The notes under the pieces: model-generated
Told to the model about the DNA's origin: nothing
The model's input: the letters and a program-made list of their open reading frames with translations, nothing else
The model's database searches: none
Translations under genes and position numbers: made by a program
Assembly (NCBI RefSeq): GCF_016786325.1
Contig: NZ_JADWYU010000117.1
Span: forward strand, 1-63,264
Direction of reading: 5' to 3'
Origin: Frankia nepalensis
GTDB lineage: Bacteria > Actinomycetota > Actinomycetes > Frankiales > Frankiaceae
DNA: 63,264 nucleotides
In this document: positions 26,522 through 36,484 of the stretch, one piece after another
How the letters are laid out: the number at the start of each line of letters is the position of its first letter
How positions within the stretch are numbered: position 1 is the stretch's first letter

Positions 26522-27150
26522 GGATGGGTCGGCCGCGCGGCGAGGTGCCAGCGTGGGCTGGTCCTTTTCCGCACGGCATCCCGCCGAACCGGACTGGATG
26601 GTTTCCCGATCATCCGGCTCTCCGGTGACTACTGCGTGAGCGGTATGGCCGGCTGCCCGGTGTGGATCTGGTTGTGGCAGGTGGTGCAGACCACGAGCGT
26701 CTTGCGTCTGCGGTTTGCCATCGCTGTGACCCACGGGGGTGGCAGGGGCCCGGGCGCCGCGAGATCTTTGAGCGCGCGAACGTGGTGGACTTCGATGTTG
26801 CCCGTGCGCTGGCAGACCTCGCAGATGTCCGCGAGGAGCCTGGTGAGCAGTTCCTTGTGCGGATGATCGACCCGGGTCGGCTGACGGTCGAGGACCATCG
26901 CGGTTTTCTGCCTGTGGAGTGGGATTCCGCCGAACCGTGCGACCGGTGGCTGCCTGTTGGTGCGTTCGATATGTGCTTCGAAGCAGGTCCGCGGCCCGTG
27001 CGGTGTCTCGATTTTGGCCTTGTGTTTGACAGCCATCTTCGACATCGATGAACGGTGCTTGCCTGCCAGGGTCTTGAGCATCGAGGTCTCCATGACCCAG
27101 CGCAGCCGGTGAAGCCGATGGACGTCACCGGCGAGCAGGTAGCGCCGACT
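26522..27150 (-). mobile_element. 3' remnant of a bacterial group II intron (maturase end, HNH domain, domain V)
   Basis: The reverse-transcriptase ORF survives only as its C-terminal part, ending at TAG 26629-26631. Domain X remains as WVMETSMLKTLAGKHRSSMS and MAVKHKAKIETPHGPRTC. It is followed by an HNH endonuclease module: ICEVCQRTGNIEVHHVRALK and LVVCTTCHNQIHTGQP, with both Cys pairs and the His residues intact. Just beyond the stop lies an intact domain V (26586-26620). The 5' half of the intron and the RT catalytic domain are missing, so it cannot move or splice by itself. Its left edge replaces the second half of an aldehyde dehydrogenase gene; its right edge meets an IS5-type fragment. 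Confidence 0.8.
26586..26620 (-). ncRNA. Group II intron domain V
   Basis: Read on the minus strand, GAGCCGGAT-GATCGGGAAACCATC-CA-GTCCGGTTC forms the classic 35-nt domain V. The outer stem pairs GAGCCGGA with GTCCGGTTC (including the expected G-U pairs), the dinucleotide bulge is CA, and the apical stem is capped by a GAAA tetraloop. It starts 9 bases after the maturase stop codon, as in bacterial introns. Confidence 0.82.
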
Positions 27151-27658
27151 GTGGCGTATTGCTTGCGGGCTTGAGCAGAACGGTGTTCCCCAGCACCAGG
27201 TTGGGCGCCGCGAACCGGACGGTCTGGTAAACCGGGAAGTTCCAGGGCTGGACGCCAAGGATCACCCCCAGTGGATCACTGGCGATAACGGCCGAACCGT
27301 CCTTGAAATCCAACGGCTCGTCGGCGAGCAGCACGGGGGCCTTGTCGGCGTAGTACTGCAGGATCCGCGCGGAAAGGTCGATCTCGACGCGGCTGTGCCG
27401 GATGATCTTGCCCATCTCAAGAGTCGCCAGCCGGGCCAGGTGCTCGATGCGCTCACGCATCAGCTGCGCGGCTCGACCGACCAGCGCGGCCCGTTCGTCA
27501 ACGCTGGTGCCGCGCCAGGACTGGAATGCCTGATGTGCCTCTCGAATCGCGTGGTCGACGGCTTCCTCGCGTATGGGAGGGAATTCGCGCATAATTTCGG
27601 TATTGTATGGGTTGGTGCTGGCGATTGGACTATGCTGGACGGCGGTAGACGTAGACAT
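27150..27658 (-). pseudogene. N-terminal fragment of succinate-semialdehyde dehydrogenase-like ALDH
   Basis: Begins at ATG 27658 with a strong GAGGAGGG about 9 bases upstream. About 170 codons match GabD-type ALDHs: MREFPPIREEAVDHAIREAH, ERIEHLARLATLEMGKIIRH and LGVILGVQPWNFPVYQTVRF. The match stops after NTVLLKPASNTPQSAL, before the NAD-binding core, catalytic Glu and Cys. The following codons belong to the group II intron remnant and a stop follows at 27125. The start and promoter region look intact, so a truncated non-catalytic peptide may still be made. Confidence 0.8.
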
Positions 27659-28069
27659 GGACTTTTTCCCTCCTCGACATTCCGGATACATGCGTCTTTA
27701 CTGCCAACACCGGGCAAAGCCGAATGTTTACCTTCGGCGCGACCTAGCTTGGTTTACCCGGTGGTCTTGGTGGTAGTCCGACAGGACGTGGCCAGTCGAC
27801 GTGTACGGGTCGATGAAGCGGGTAGCTTCGGCCAGTATTCGGGGCTTCGAGTCTGGTGCGTTCGATCTGACACGAGATGGATGTCCGTCATTAGCCACGT
27901 GTGCCATCTGGCATCTGGCCGGTTTTCGGATTGCGGCCGAGATGCGGTGATGGATGTCGCGACCTGCCCAGGCCCGGCAGCGGCACAGCGGCACGGCGGC
28001 GGGGATCAAGGACGGCCGCGGTTGCCGGCTCCCGAGACCGCCTGCGGCACACCCGCATCGGAGATGCCC
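27659..28069. other. Divergent intergenic region
   Basis: No gene supported. It separates the truncated ALDH (minus strand) from the reductase fusion (plus strand) and should carry both promoters. Base composition is lower in GC near 27600-27780 than in the surrounding genes. I see no clear inverted repeat or regulator box. Confidence 0.35.
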
Positions 28070-29773
28070 ATGACGATTACGGACACAGTAGGAGTCACCG
28101 AGTCTCCGGACAGCTACGGCGCGTACCCCCGGCTGTCGGCCGACCAGATCGAGACCCTCGCGACCCGAGGCGACCACCGGGACGTCGCGCCCGGCGAAGT
28201 GCTGATCCGGGAGAGCGAACCGAGCGATCGGTTCGTGGTCATCCTGCGGGGTTCGGTGCAGGTGATCACGGGTTATGGCAGCGACGAGCCTCAGCGGCTC
28301 CTCGTCCACGGAGCTGGGCGCTTCCTCGGTGAGCTCGGCCTCCTGGCCGGGCAGGCGTCCTTCTACACCGCCGTCGCCGGCGAGGGCGCCAAGATCCTCG
28401 TCGTGCCCGTGGAGCAGCTCGCGGAACTCCTGCAGTGCGACACCCGACTCGGCGACCTGATCGTGCGGGCCTTCTTCATCCGGCGAGAGATACTCATCGG
28501 CCTCGATGCGGGTTTCCGGATTATTGGCTCCCGCTACAGCGCGGACACCCGACGGCTGCGCGAGTTCGCCGCCCGAAACCGCCTGCCACACCGGTACGTC
28601 GACCTCGAGGAGGACACCGACGCGGAGGAGGCCCTGCGCGCTCTCGGCCTGACCCCCGAGGACACACCAGTCGTGATCTGGCGGGATGGAAAAGTCCTGC
28701 GCAACCCGAGCAACGCGAGACTGGCGCAGGCGATCGGCCTGACGACCCCGCGCCCGGACAGTGGGGTTCGGGATCTGCTCGTGATCGGAGCGGGACCAGC
28801 CGGGCTCGCCGCCGCCGTCTACGGTGCCGCGGACGGCCTGACCACCACCGCGTTCGACGCGACCGCCACCGGAGGCCAGGCGGCGACGTCCTCCCGGATC
28901 GAGAACTACCTCGGCTTTCCCGCCGGGATCTCGGGGGCGGAACTCGCCGAGCGGGCCGCCATCCAGGCACGCCGATTCGGTGCCGAGATCAACCTGCCGG
29001 CCGAGGCCGTGTCGCTGGTACCGGACGGCGAGCTGCAGGCCGCGTCGCTGGATCTCGACGGCCAGCGGGTTGAGATCGTCAGCCGGACCGTCGTCGTCGC
29101 CACCGGCGCCCGCTACCGCGAACTGGACGTGCCCGGTATCAGCGAACTCGCAGCAACCAGCGTGTGCTACGCGGCCACCTTCATGGAAGCCCGACAGTGC
29201 GCCCGTCACCCCGTCGCCGTCGTGGGCGGCGGCAACTCGGCCGGACAGGCCGCCGTGTTTCTCGCGGAGGTTACACCGCGCGTCTACCTGCTGGCCCGCG
29301 AATACGATCTCCATCAGAAGATGTCGAGGTACCTGGTGGACCGGATCAGCCGTCATCCGCGGATCGTCGTCCGCACCCATACCCGCCTACAGCGCGCCGA
29401 GGGAGACGGCTGCCTGGAAGCCCTCGTCCTGGAGGACCTCCACACCGGCGAACAAGAGTCGATACCCGTCCACATGCTCTTCGTCTTCATCGGCGCACGG
29501 CCCCACACCGACTGGCTGGGCGACATCGTCGCGCTGGACGCCGACGGATTCGTCCTGACCGGAACCGACGCCGCCTCGGCCCCCCGGGGCGACCACGCGC
29601 GACGTCTCGGCCGCCCGCCACACCCTCTGGAAACCAGCCGACCGGGGGTGTTCGCCGCCGGAGACGTCCGACACGGCGCCACCCGAAGGGTCGGCTCCGC
29701 CGTCGGCGACGGTGCCGCCGCCGTTCAGATGCTCCACGACCACCTCCAGCGGACCGGAAGCGCGGCGCGCTGA
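28070..29773 (+). CDS. Cyclic-nucleotide-binding domain / thioredoxin reductase-like fusion
   Basis: A 567-aa protein in three parts. Residues about 15-130 form a CRP-type cyclic-nucleotide-binding domain (GEVLIRESEPSDRFVVILRG, then FLGELGLLAGQASFYTAVAG). Residues about 145-225 look like a thioredoxin/glutaredoxin-fold linker (SRYSADTRRLREFAAR). Residues about 235-567 are a TrxB-like flavoprotein with FAD motif VIGAGPAGLAAAVYG, NADPH motif VVGGGNSAGQAAVFLAE and terminal FAAGDVRHG. The CxxC disulfide normally found between them is absent: the site reads VCYAAT (near residue 366). It may reduce a partner other than thioredoxin, or act as a sensor. GGAG at 28060-28063 favours ATG 28070 over 28064. 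Confidence 0.88.
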   Translation: MTITDTVGVTESPDSYGAYPRLSADQIETLATRGDHRDVAPGEVLIRESEPSDRFVVILRGSVQVITGYGSDEPQRLLVHGAGRFLGELGLLAGQASFYTAVAGEGAKILVVPVEQLAELLQCDTRLGDLIVRAFFIRREILIGLDAGFRIIGSRYSADTRRLREFAARNRLPHRYVDLEEDTDAEEALRALGLTPEDTPVVIWRDGKVLRNPSNARLAQAIGLTTPRPDSGVRDLLVIGAGPAGLAAAVYGAADGLTTTAFDATATGGQAATSSRIENYLGFPAGISGAELAERAAIQARRFGAEINLPAEAVSLVPDGELQAASLDLDGQRVEIVSRTVVVATGARYRELDVPGISELAATSVCYAATFMEARQCARHPVAVVGGGNSAGQAAVFLAEVTPRVYLLAREYDLHQKMSRYLVDRISRHPRIVVRTHTRLQRAEGDGCLEALVLEDLHTGEQESIPVHMLFVFIGARPHTDWLGDIVALDADGFVLTGTDAASAPRGDHARRLGRPPHPLETSRPGVFAAGDVRHGATRRVGSAVGDGAAAVQMLHDHLQRTGSAAR

Positions 29774-29969
29774 CGACAAGCCTCTAGGCGGACGCCGGGA
29801 GGCTGTATCGCAGCGGGCACCGACTCCGCCGGCCGGCGACTCCGGTCGATCGGCCGGTACGGTGTGCCCCGCGGCGGCGGTCCGCAGGTAGCCCTGACCA
29901 GCGCGTCCACCTGCCCCACCGGACCGGGCTCGTCGCGGCTCTTTGCTGTGGTGCGCGCTGCGCATGGGC

Positions 29970-31133
29970 TCAAAGACTCCGGTCGTCAGGGGCATCGAGG
30001 GCGGCGAGCGCGGCGAGGGTCTCGCGAGCGAGCTCGAGGTCCTCGCGGGGTTCGATGACCAGCACGGGGACGGGGGCGTCCGGCGCGCTTACCGGTCCAT
30101 CGGCGTCGAGCCGGTCGCGGATGGGAGGCCGGACACCGAGGATGCCCAGGCCCGCGCACACAGCGGTGCGGATCTCGGGCTGGTCCCAGCCGATCTCGCC
30201 GGTGAGGACGAGAGCGTCGAGGCGGTCGAGACTGGCGCTCGCCGCCGCGATCTCGCGACAGAGCCGGTGGCTGTAGTGATCGAGCGCCAGGCGCGCCGCC
30301 TCGTCGCCGGAGTCCGCGGCGACGACCAGGTCCCGGGTGTCGTCCGAGAGGCCGGACAGGCCGAGCAGGCCCGACCGGTGGTAGAGGCCGTCGGTGACCT
30401 CCCGCAGGGTCAGCCGGTCGCCCTCGAGCAGCCACAGCAGCACACCCGGGTCGATCGCACCCGAACGGGTACACATGGGCACGCCATCCAGCGGCGTCAT
30501 CGACATCGACGTGTCGGCACTGAGGCCGTCCCGGACCGCGGTCACCGACGCGCCACCCCCCAGGTGGGCCATGACGAGGTGCAGTCCATCCGGCCGCCGA
30601 CCCAGCAGGTCCCCGGTGCGCCGCAGCGCCCAGGCGTAGGAGAGTCCGTGGAAACCGAAACGGCGCAGGTGGTACTTCTCCCGCCACGGGGCGGGCAGCG
30701 CCAGGGTGGCCGCTACCACCGGCAGCCCCCGGTGGAACGCGGTGTCCGGGCAGACCATGTGCGGCACGTCCGGCAGCCTGCGCCGCAGGTCGTCCAGCAG
30801 GTCGAGCGTGGGCGGCAGGTGAAGCGGCGCCAGACCGGCGACCGCCCTGACCTCGCGCAGCACCTCGTCGTCCACCAGAGACGGCCTGGTCAGCGCCGGA
30901 CCGCCGTGCACCAGCCGGTAGCCCACAGCGCGCACCGGCCGCGATACGACCTCGCTGAGAAACTCGTCGACCGCCACGGCCACGGCCGGCGATCCGGGCG
31001 GCTGCTCGATGTGGCGGCTGGCTACGACCCGGTCCCCGGGCCCGGCCAGGACCAGCCGCAGGCTCGACGACCCCGGGTCACAGACCAGGACGACCGGGTC
31101 CGGCCCGGTGGCCGGCGACCGCGTCGTGGTCAT
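29970..31133 (-). CDS. ackA: Acetate kinase
   Basis: A 387-aa ASKHA-fold acetate kinase of about normal length. Motifs: VVLVCDPGSSSLRLVLAG (phosphate 1 site), YRLVHGGPALTRPSLVDD with the catalytic His region, CPDTAFHRGLPVVAATLALP with the conserved Asp and Phe-His, RRFGFHGLSYAWALRR, and the adenosine site MAHLGGGASVTAVRDG. It converts acetyl-phosphate and ADP to acetate and ATP. In actinobacteria it is often partnered by phosphotransacetylase or phosphoketolase, neither of which is here. ATG 31133 begins MTTTRSP; the frame is open upstream to 31208. Adjacent to an alcohol dehydrogenase on the same strand. Confidence 0.9.
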   Translation of the reverse strand: MTTTRSPATGPDPVVLVCDPGSSSLRLVLAGPGDRVVASRHIEQPPGSPAVAVAVDEFLSEVVSRPVRAVGYRLVHGGPALTRPSLVDDEVLREVRAVAGLAPLHLPPTLDLLDDLRRRLPDVPHMVCPDTAFHRGLPVVAATLALPAPWREKYHLRRFGFHGLSYAWALRRTGDLLGRRPDGLHLVMAHLGGGASVTAVRDGLSADTSMSMTPLDGVPMCTRSGAIDPGVLLWLLEGDRLTLREVTDGLYHRSGLLGLSGLSDDTRDLVVAADSGDEAARLALDHYSHRLCREIAAASASLDRLDALVLTGEIGWDQPEIRTAVCAGLGILGVRPPIRDRLDADGPVSAPDAPVPVLVIEPREDLELARETLAALAALDAPDDRSL

Positions 31134-31223
31134 GACAGGTCCCTTGGGAGCGTGTCTCAGGTGGGGTCGGCCAGCGTCGACGGGCTCCCGCGGCGCCTGG
31201 CGGGACACACCGTCTGGCGGCGG

Positions 31224-32396
31224 TCAGGGCGTCAGGACCACCTTGACACACTCGTCCTCCTTGTTGAGGAAGGTCTCGAAGGCGGACGGCGCATCGTCAA
31301 GGCCCATCCGGTGGGTGATGACGAAGCTCGGGTCGAGCTGACCGGCCTGAATGCGTTCGAGTAGCGGCTTGGTGTACCGCTGAACGTGGCACTGCCCCGC
31401 CCGCAGGGTCAGCGAACGATTCATCAGTGATCCCATCGGGAACTTGTCGACGAAGCCGCCGTACACGCCGATGACGGAGACCGTTCCGCCGTTCCGGCAG
31501 TTGCGGATCGCCTGCCGGAGCGCGAAGGGGCGGTCGCTTTCCAGGTGTGTCATCTGCTTCGCGCGGTCGTAGGCGTAAGCCGGCGGCGACGAGTGGTGCG
31601 CCTCCAGACCGACGGCGTCAATGCAGGCGTCCGGACCGCGCCCACCGGTCAGTTCGAGCAGCTCCTCGCGGACGTCGCTCTCCGCGTAGTTGACCGGCTC
31701 GGCGCCCGACTTCTCCTGAGCCATCTGGAGCCGGTAGGGCAGGCGGTCGATCGCGATGACCCGCTCGGCGCCCAGGAGGAACGCGCTCGCGATGGCGAAC
31801 TGGCCCACCGGGCCGGCCCCCCAGACGGCGACGACGTCCCCTGGGCTGATGTCACACATCTCGGCGCCCATGTAGCCGGTCGGGAGAATATCGGAGAGGA
31901 AGAGAACCTGCTCGTCATCCATCCCCGCCGGGACCTTGACCGGCCCCACGTCGGCGAACGGGACGCGGGCGTACTCGGCCTGCCCGCCCGGATAGCCGCC
32001 CAGCATGTGTGAGTAGCCGAAGATTCCCGCCGGTGCATGCCCAAGGATCTTCTCGGCCAGACCGGCGTTGGGATTCGAGTTCTCGCAGACGGAGTACGCC
32101 CCGTCGTGGCAGGCGTTGCACTGGCCGCACGCGATGGGGAACGGGACGACGACCCTGTCGCCGACCGCGAGGTTCTTCACCTCGCGACCGACCTCGACGA
32201 CCTCGCCCATGAACTCGTGACCGAGGATGTCGCCCTTCTTCATGGTCGGGATGAAGCCGTTGAACAGGTGGAGGTCCGATCCGCAGATCGCGGTCCTCGT
32301 GATCCTGATGATCGCGTCGTGGTTGTTCAGGATTCGCGGTTCGGGCACGTCCAGAACGTCGACGGTGCCCTTTCCCAGCCAGCAGTTGGCTCGCAT
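31224..32396 (-). CDS. Zinc-dependent alcohol dehydrogenase (glutathione-independent formaldehyde dehydrogenase-like)
   Basis: A 390-aa MDR-superfamily dehydrogenase. Catalytic zinc ligands: [11 protein letters not shown] (Cys38) and [12 protein letters not shown] (His, Glu). Structural zinc site: [18 protein letters not shown] site: [19 protein letters not shown]. The insert [20 protein letters not shown] and the later [15 protein letters not shown] are typical of the FdhA/threonine-dehydrogenase-like group that handles formaldehyde or small alcohols. It lies 90 bases upstream of acetate kinase on the same strand, suggesting a short fermentative or detoxification operon. Confidence 0.9.
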   Translation of the reverse strand: MRANCWLGKGTVDVLDVPEPRILNNHDAIIRITRTAICGSDLHLFNGFIPTMKKGDILGHEFMGEVVEVGREVKNLAVGDRVVVPFPIACGQCNACHDGAYSVCENSNPNAGLAEKILGHAPAGIFGYSHMLGGYPGGQAEYARVPFADVGPVKVPAGMDDEQVLFLSDILPTGYMGAEMCDISPGDVVAVWGAGPVGQFAIASAFLLGAERVIAIDRLPYRLQMAQEKSGAEPVNYAESDVREELLELTGGRGPDACIDAVGLEAHHSSPPAYAYDRAKQMTHLESDRPFALRQAIRNCRNGGTVSVIGVYGGFVDKFPMGSLMNRSLTLRAGQCHVQRYTKPLLERIQAGQLDPSFVITHRMGLDDAPSAFETFLNKEDECVKVVLTP

Positions 32397-32477
32397 GGGT
32401 CGTCCCCTCTCGTCTGGCGACCCGGACGGCCCGGACCCGGTTCGGGGTCCAGGAACCGGTCCAGGGTTCCGACGCCG

Positions 32478-33671
32478 TCAGCCAAGCGGCTGGGCCGGAC
32501 GCTGGTGGAGCTGGTTGGACGCCCGAGCACCCGCCGGGCTCCCCTCGGACCGGACGATCTCGCCGACTTCCATGAGCTGCTTGAATCGGCGCAGGTCATC
32601 GGCGATCTGTTGGCCGGGCTCCTCGCCGAGGAGCTTCGCCACCGCCACGGCGGCCGGGCCACCGGGCGCGTTGTAGTCAAGGCTGATGTGGACCTCGGTG
32701 CCCCGGTCGCCGGGCGCCGGGACGAACCGGACGCATCCGGCGTTGTCGATCTGCGACCCGTTGACGGAACGCCAGGCGATCAGGCTGTCCGGGCGGTCCT
32801 CGACGACCTCGGCGTCCCACTCGACGCGGGTCCCCGCCGGCCCCTTGGCCTTCCAGTGCGAATGCCCGTCGACGACCCGCACCGAGTCCAGGTGGTACAT
32901 GAATCTCGGCAGGCGCTCGAAGTCATGCCAAGCCTCGTAGAGCTCCGCCGGAGACCGCCGGATGGTGGCGCGCGCCGTCGCGTGCGCCGGGTGCCTGGAC
33001 CCGGCCGTCCTGCGTTCCGCCTCGGTCATGGCGGCCTGCTTTCTGGCGGCGATCACATCCAGCACCGTGCAGCCGACGACCGCCGCGGTGGCGACGCTCA
33101 GCCGGGTCGCGCTCCGGGGATGGAAGCGGTACCGGCTCAACGCGAGTCCGAGCGCCGAGAGATCCAGCACGTCTCCCGCGACCCGACCCCACAGCGCGCG
33201 TTCCGGGCGTCTGCTCACGAAGACCACGACTCCGGCTGCGACCTCCCGAACGCCGAACAACCGCAGGACAGACCGGTTCGTGGCCGAGTCGTGGACGCCG
33301 AGCGTTCTGGCCAGCGAGCGCGGGGCGCTGATCTCGGTAGCGCCGAGGCCCAGACTGAACCAGCCGAGCGCGGTGCGGAGGAACTCCGCCCCAGGCCGTC
33401 CAGGCCGGCTCGCCTGTCCACGCCGGCCGCTCGGGCTGCTCCGCCCGCCCGGGACGTCGTGGTCGGCGCTCCGGTCCTGGGCGAACCGTCCGTCCGGATC
33501 AGAGCGCGCGTCCTGTCCCAACCCGTCCTGCTGGCCCAGCCGCTGGGCGCCCTGGTCGGATAGGCCCTGGCTGAGCCGTTCGCCAAGGTCTCGGCGCTCG
33601 CTGTCACCGGGTCGCTCGACCGAGTCGGACCGCCTGGATTGCCCGTCGTCGTGCGGCAGCCGAGTGCTCAT
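32478..33671 (-). CDS. SRPBCC (polyketide cyclase/dehydrase) protein with membrane-like middle region
   Basis: A 397-aa protein in three parts. Residues 1-95 are polar, Gln/Arg/Ser-rich and likely disordered. Residues about 95-210 hold hydrophobic stretches (GVREVAAGVVVFVSR and LSVATAAVVGCTVLDVIAAR) that look like membrane helices. Residues about 225-375 are a SRPBCC domain: RATIRRSPAELYEAWHDFER, LPRFMYHLDSVRVVD, WRSVNGSQIDNAGCVRF. This combination is common in actinobacterial stress loci and its ligand is unknown. It probably sits at the membrane with the SRPBCC domain in the cytoplasm. It is upstream of and co-directional with the alcohol dehydrogenase. Confidence 0.8.
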   Translation of the reverse strand: MSTRLPHDDGQSRRSDSVERPGDSERRDLGERLSQGLSDQGAQRLGQQDGLGQDARSDPDGRFAQDRSADHDVPGGRSSPSGRRGQASRPGRPGAEFLRTALGWFSLGLGATEISAPRSLARTLGVHDSATNRSVLRLFGVREVAAGVVVFVSRRPERALWGRVAGDVLDLSALGLALSRYRFHPRSATRLSVATAAVVGCTVLDVIAARKQAAMTEAERRTAGSRHPAHATARATIRRSPAELYEAWHDFERLPRFMYHLDSVRVVDGHSHWKAKGPAGTRVEWDAEVVEDRPDSLIAWRSVNGSQIDNAGCVRFVPAPGDRGTEVHISLDYNAPGGPAAVAVAKLLGEEPGQQIADDLRRFKQLMEVGEIVRSEGSPAGARASNQLHQRPAQPLG

Positions 33672-34474
33672 GTGATCTCTCCAGCCTCTTGTGCCGGCGT
33701 CCAGGGCTTGCCTACGTCGGTGACGTCCGGCGGAACGTGCCGCCTCGCTGAGGGTTGCTCCCCGCCGGGGAGCGGAGCGTGTGCCCGCCGATCTCGCCGG
33801 TCCGATGCACCGCGCCGGACGTCCGTGGGGCGTCCCGCTGGAGCGCTCGCTCCCGCCGCGGGCGCTTTGACGCGAAGTGGAACCGGACCATGCAGATCTT
33901 GACCGTGTCGGAGCGGGTCAGGGGTCGGGAACAATGTTCACCGTTGCGACCCCGCGGCCTGGACGAGGCGTTCTCACCCGGGCCACCGACGCGTGAGCCC
34001 TCCCACTTGGGGGTTCCGTTCCTACCGTCCACGAAACGCGGCGGCTCCGATCGACTCGGCTGCCCCTCGGCGCGAGGCGGAGACGGGCGCTCAGCGAAAC
34101 GGGATCAACTTGTGGCCGCGGGGCGGCAATCATTCAGCTAGAGAAAAGGCAATAAGGACGGTCGGTTCGATCCTTCGCACCTTCCGGGCCCGAAGAATGT
34201 GGTGTTAGCCAGACATCTCGACGCTATGTCCGTACAGGTGAGGGTCGCACGATAACGATTCGTGTCATGTCTATCGGCGGTGCGCGATCCTGCCCAAAGT
34301 TTGGGGTGTCGCTGGGCTGGGAAGGGCAGTGAGCGGTGAACCCGCGGGTAGCACCCGTTGGGCCGATATCGGACGGTGTGGCCGGCCTCGTCTAACTGGC
34401 TCAGCCAGGACTTCCCTAACCGGGATGGTTGGACGGCCCGTGGTGGCACGTTCGAGTTCTGACCGTTTCCGCTC
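33672..34474. other. Long intergenic region upstream of dnaK
   Basis: About 800 bases between the divergent SRPBCC and dnaK genes, with no supported gene. I looked for the HspR box (CTTGAGT-N7-ACTCAAG) and did not find it. One inverted repeat of similar geometry, CACGA-N7-TCGTG, lies at 34248-34264. The dnaK promoter must be here, but no confident -35/-10 pair stands out. Confidence 0.4.
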
Positions 34475-34491
34475 GCTCCTAGCTTAGGAGC
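34475..34491 (+). promoter_or_regulatory. Perfect hairpin covering the dnaK Shine-Dalgarno
   Basis: GCTCCTA-GCT-TAGGAGC is a perfect 7-bp stem with a 3-base loop. Its 3' arm contains AGGAG (34486-34490), seven bases before the dnaK ATG. In mRNA the ribosome-binding site would be paired, which is how RNA thermometers act. The geometry is seen directly; the thermometer role is inference. Confidence 0.6.
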
Positions 34492-34497
34492 AGGTTC

Positions 34498-36393
34498 ATG
34501 GCCAAGGCAGTAGGTATCGACCTGGGCACGACCAACTCGGTGATCGCCGCGTGGGAGGGTGGTGAAGCCAGGGTCATCCCGAACTCCGAGGGATCGCGGA
34601 CGACTCCGTCCGTGGTCGCGTTCACGGAGGGTGGGGAGCGGCTCGTCGGCCAGCTGGCCCGACGGCAGGCGATCCTCAACCCGAAGGGCACGATCTCCTC
34701 GGCGAAGCGGTTCGTCGGGCGGCACTACGACGAGATCAGCGAGGAAAGCAAGGCGGTCGCCTTTGACGTCGTGCCCGGCCCCGGCGGCTCTGTCCGCTTC
34801 AAGGTACGGGACAAGCTCTATTCGCCGGAGGAGATCAGCGCGCTGGTGCTGCGCAAGCTCGCCGACGACGCCGCCAAGCAACTCGGCGAGAAGGTCACCG
34901 AAGCGGTCATCACGGTGCCCGCCTACTTCAACGACGCGCAGCGCACCGCCACGCGGGACGCTGGCCGCATCGCCGGCCTGGAGGTGCTGCGGATCATCAA
35001 CGAGCCGACCGCGGCCGCGCTGGCCTACGGGCTGGACAAGAAGCAACACGAGACCGTGCTCGTGTTCGACCTCGGCGGCGGCACGTTCGACGTGAGCGTC
35101 CTCGACGTCGGCGACGGGGTGGTCGAGGTGCGCTCGACCGCCGGCGACAGCCACCTGGGCGGGGACGACTTCGACCGCCGGCTGGTCGACCACCTGGCCG
35201 ACGACTTCCAGCGTGACCGGGGCATCGACCTGCGCACGGATCCGCAGGCGCTGCAGCGGCTCTTCGAAGCCGCGGAGAAGGCGAAGGTCGAGCTGAGCTC
35301 GGTGGCCCAGAGCCAGGTCAACCTGCCGTTCATCACCGCGGACGCGTCCGGGCCGACGCACCTGACGACCACGGTCATGCGCTCGACGTTCGAGCAGATC
35401 ACCGCCGATCTGCTGGAACGGACGATGGGACCGGTGAACCAGGCAACGGAGGACGCCAAGGTCACGGCGGACGACCTGGATGAGGTGATCCTGGTCGGCG
35501 GCGCCACCCGGATGCCGGCGGTGCAGAAGCTGGTCCGGCGGCTGACCGGCGGCAAGGAACCGAACATGAGCGTCAACCCGGACGAGGTGGTGGCGCTCGG
35601 GGCCTCGATCCAGGCAGGGGTGCTCAAGGGCGAGGTCAAGGACGTGCTGCTGCTCGATGTCACCCCGCTGTCGCTCGGCCTGGAAACCCGCGGTGGCGTG
35701 ATGACGAAGATCGTCGAGCGGAACACCACGATCCCGGTTCGGCGATCGGAGGTGTTCACGACCGCGGAGGACAACCAGTCCGCTGTCGACGTGGTCGTGC
35801 TGCAGGGCGAGCGGGAGCGCGCCGCGGACAACCGGGTGCTTGGCCGCTTCCGGCTGGAGAACATCCGGCCGGCCCCGCGCGGCGAGCCCCAGATCGAGGT
35901 CACCTTCGACATCGATGCCAACGGCATCCTCAACGTCACCGCACGGGACAAGGACACCGGAGCCGAGCAGAAGATCACCATTACGGAAAGCTCGACACTC
36001 GACAAGAGCGAGGTCGAGCGAATGATCGGCGAGGCCGAACGGCACCGGAATGAGGACGAGACGCTGCGCGCCGCGATCGACGCCCGCAACGAACTCGACT
36101 CGGTCGCCTATCAGGTCGAGCGCCGGTTGGCGGACCTCGGTGACGCTGCGCCGGCGCACGAGAAGGCCCGCGCCGAGATGCTCGTCGCCGACGCTCGGCA
36201 GGCCGTCAAAGAGGAAGCGCCGCTCGACCGGATCCGGTCACTCAGCTCGGATCTCCAGCAGCTCTACCACGCGTTGGCGAGCGTCCAGCCGCGCGGAGGT
36301 GGCCAGCCGGGTCCCGGCGGCCCGGCCGGCGGCGGGCAGCCGCCGTCGAGCGGCCCGGATGACGTCATCGACGCCGATTTCGACCGGAGTTGA
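34498..36393 (+). CDS. dnaK: Chaperone DnaK (Hsp70)
   Basis: A 631-aa Hsp70 of normal length. The ATPase domain (1-380) starts [20 protein letters not shown] and includes [20 protein letters not shown] and [18 protein letters not shown]. The substrate-binding domain follows the linker [20 protein letters not shown], and the lid helices run to about 595. The tail is Gly/Pro-rich and ends [14 protein letters not shown]-driven folding of clients with DnaJ and GrpE. It heads the operon dnaK-grpE-dnaJ-MerR-clpB. A paired Shine-Dalgarno upstream suggests extra translational control. Being next to acetate-kinase and redox genes, it may be a second, locus-specific copy; the window cannot tell. Confidence 0.97.
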   Translation: MAKAVGIDLGTTNSVIAAWEGGEARVIPNSEGSRTTPSVVAFTEGGERLVGQLARRQAILNPKGTISSAKRFVGRHYDEISEESKAVAFDVVPGPGGSVRFKVRDKLYSPEEISALVLRKLADDAAKQLGEKVTEAVITVPAYFNDAQRTATRDAGRIAGLEVLRIINEPTAAALAYGLDKKQHETVLVFDLGGGTFDVSVLDVGDGVVEVRSTAGDSHLGGDDFDRRLVDHLADDFQRDRGIDLRTDPQALQRLFEAAEKAKVELSSVAQSQVNLPFITADASGPTHLTTTVMRSTFEQITADLLERTMGPVNQATEDAKVTADDLDEVILVGGATRMPAVQKLVRRLTGGKEPNMSVNPDEVVALGASIQAGVLKGEVKDVLLLDVTPLSLGLETRGGVMTKIVERNTTIPVRRSEVFTTAEDNQSAVDVVVLQGERERAADNRVLGRFRLENIRPAPRGEPQIEVTFDIDANGILNVTARDKDTGAEQKITITESSTLDKSEVERMIGEAERHRNEDETLRAAIDARNELDSVAYQVERRLADLGDAAPAHEKARAEMLVADARQAVKEEAPLDRIRSLSSDLQQLYHALASVQPRGGGQPGPGGPAGGGQPPSSGPDDVIDADFDRS

Positions 36394-36484
36394 ACGTAGG
36401 AGCGGGCGAGCAGAGTGGTCCCGCGAGGCGAACGGGCGAACGAGGCGACCGGGAGCGTTGAGCGAGCGAGCGGAGGACTGAGCG

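Noticed and set aside
33672-34497. HspR (HAIR) operator upstream of dnaK
   Set aside because: No CTTGAGT-N7-ACTCAAG match; the CACGA-N7-TCGTG repeat has only the geometry.
34138-36159. 673-residue open frame antisense to dnaK
   Set aside because: Shadow frame; dnaK on the other strand is unambiguous.
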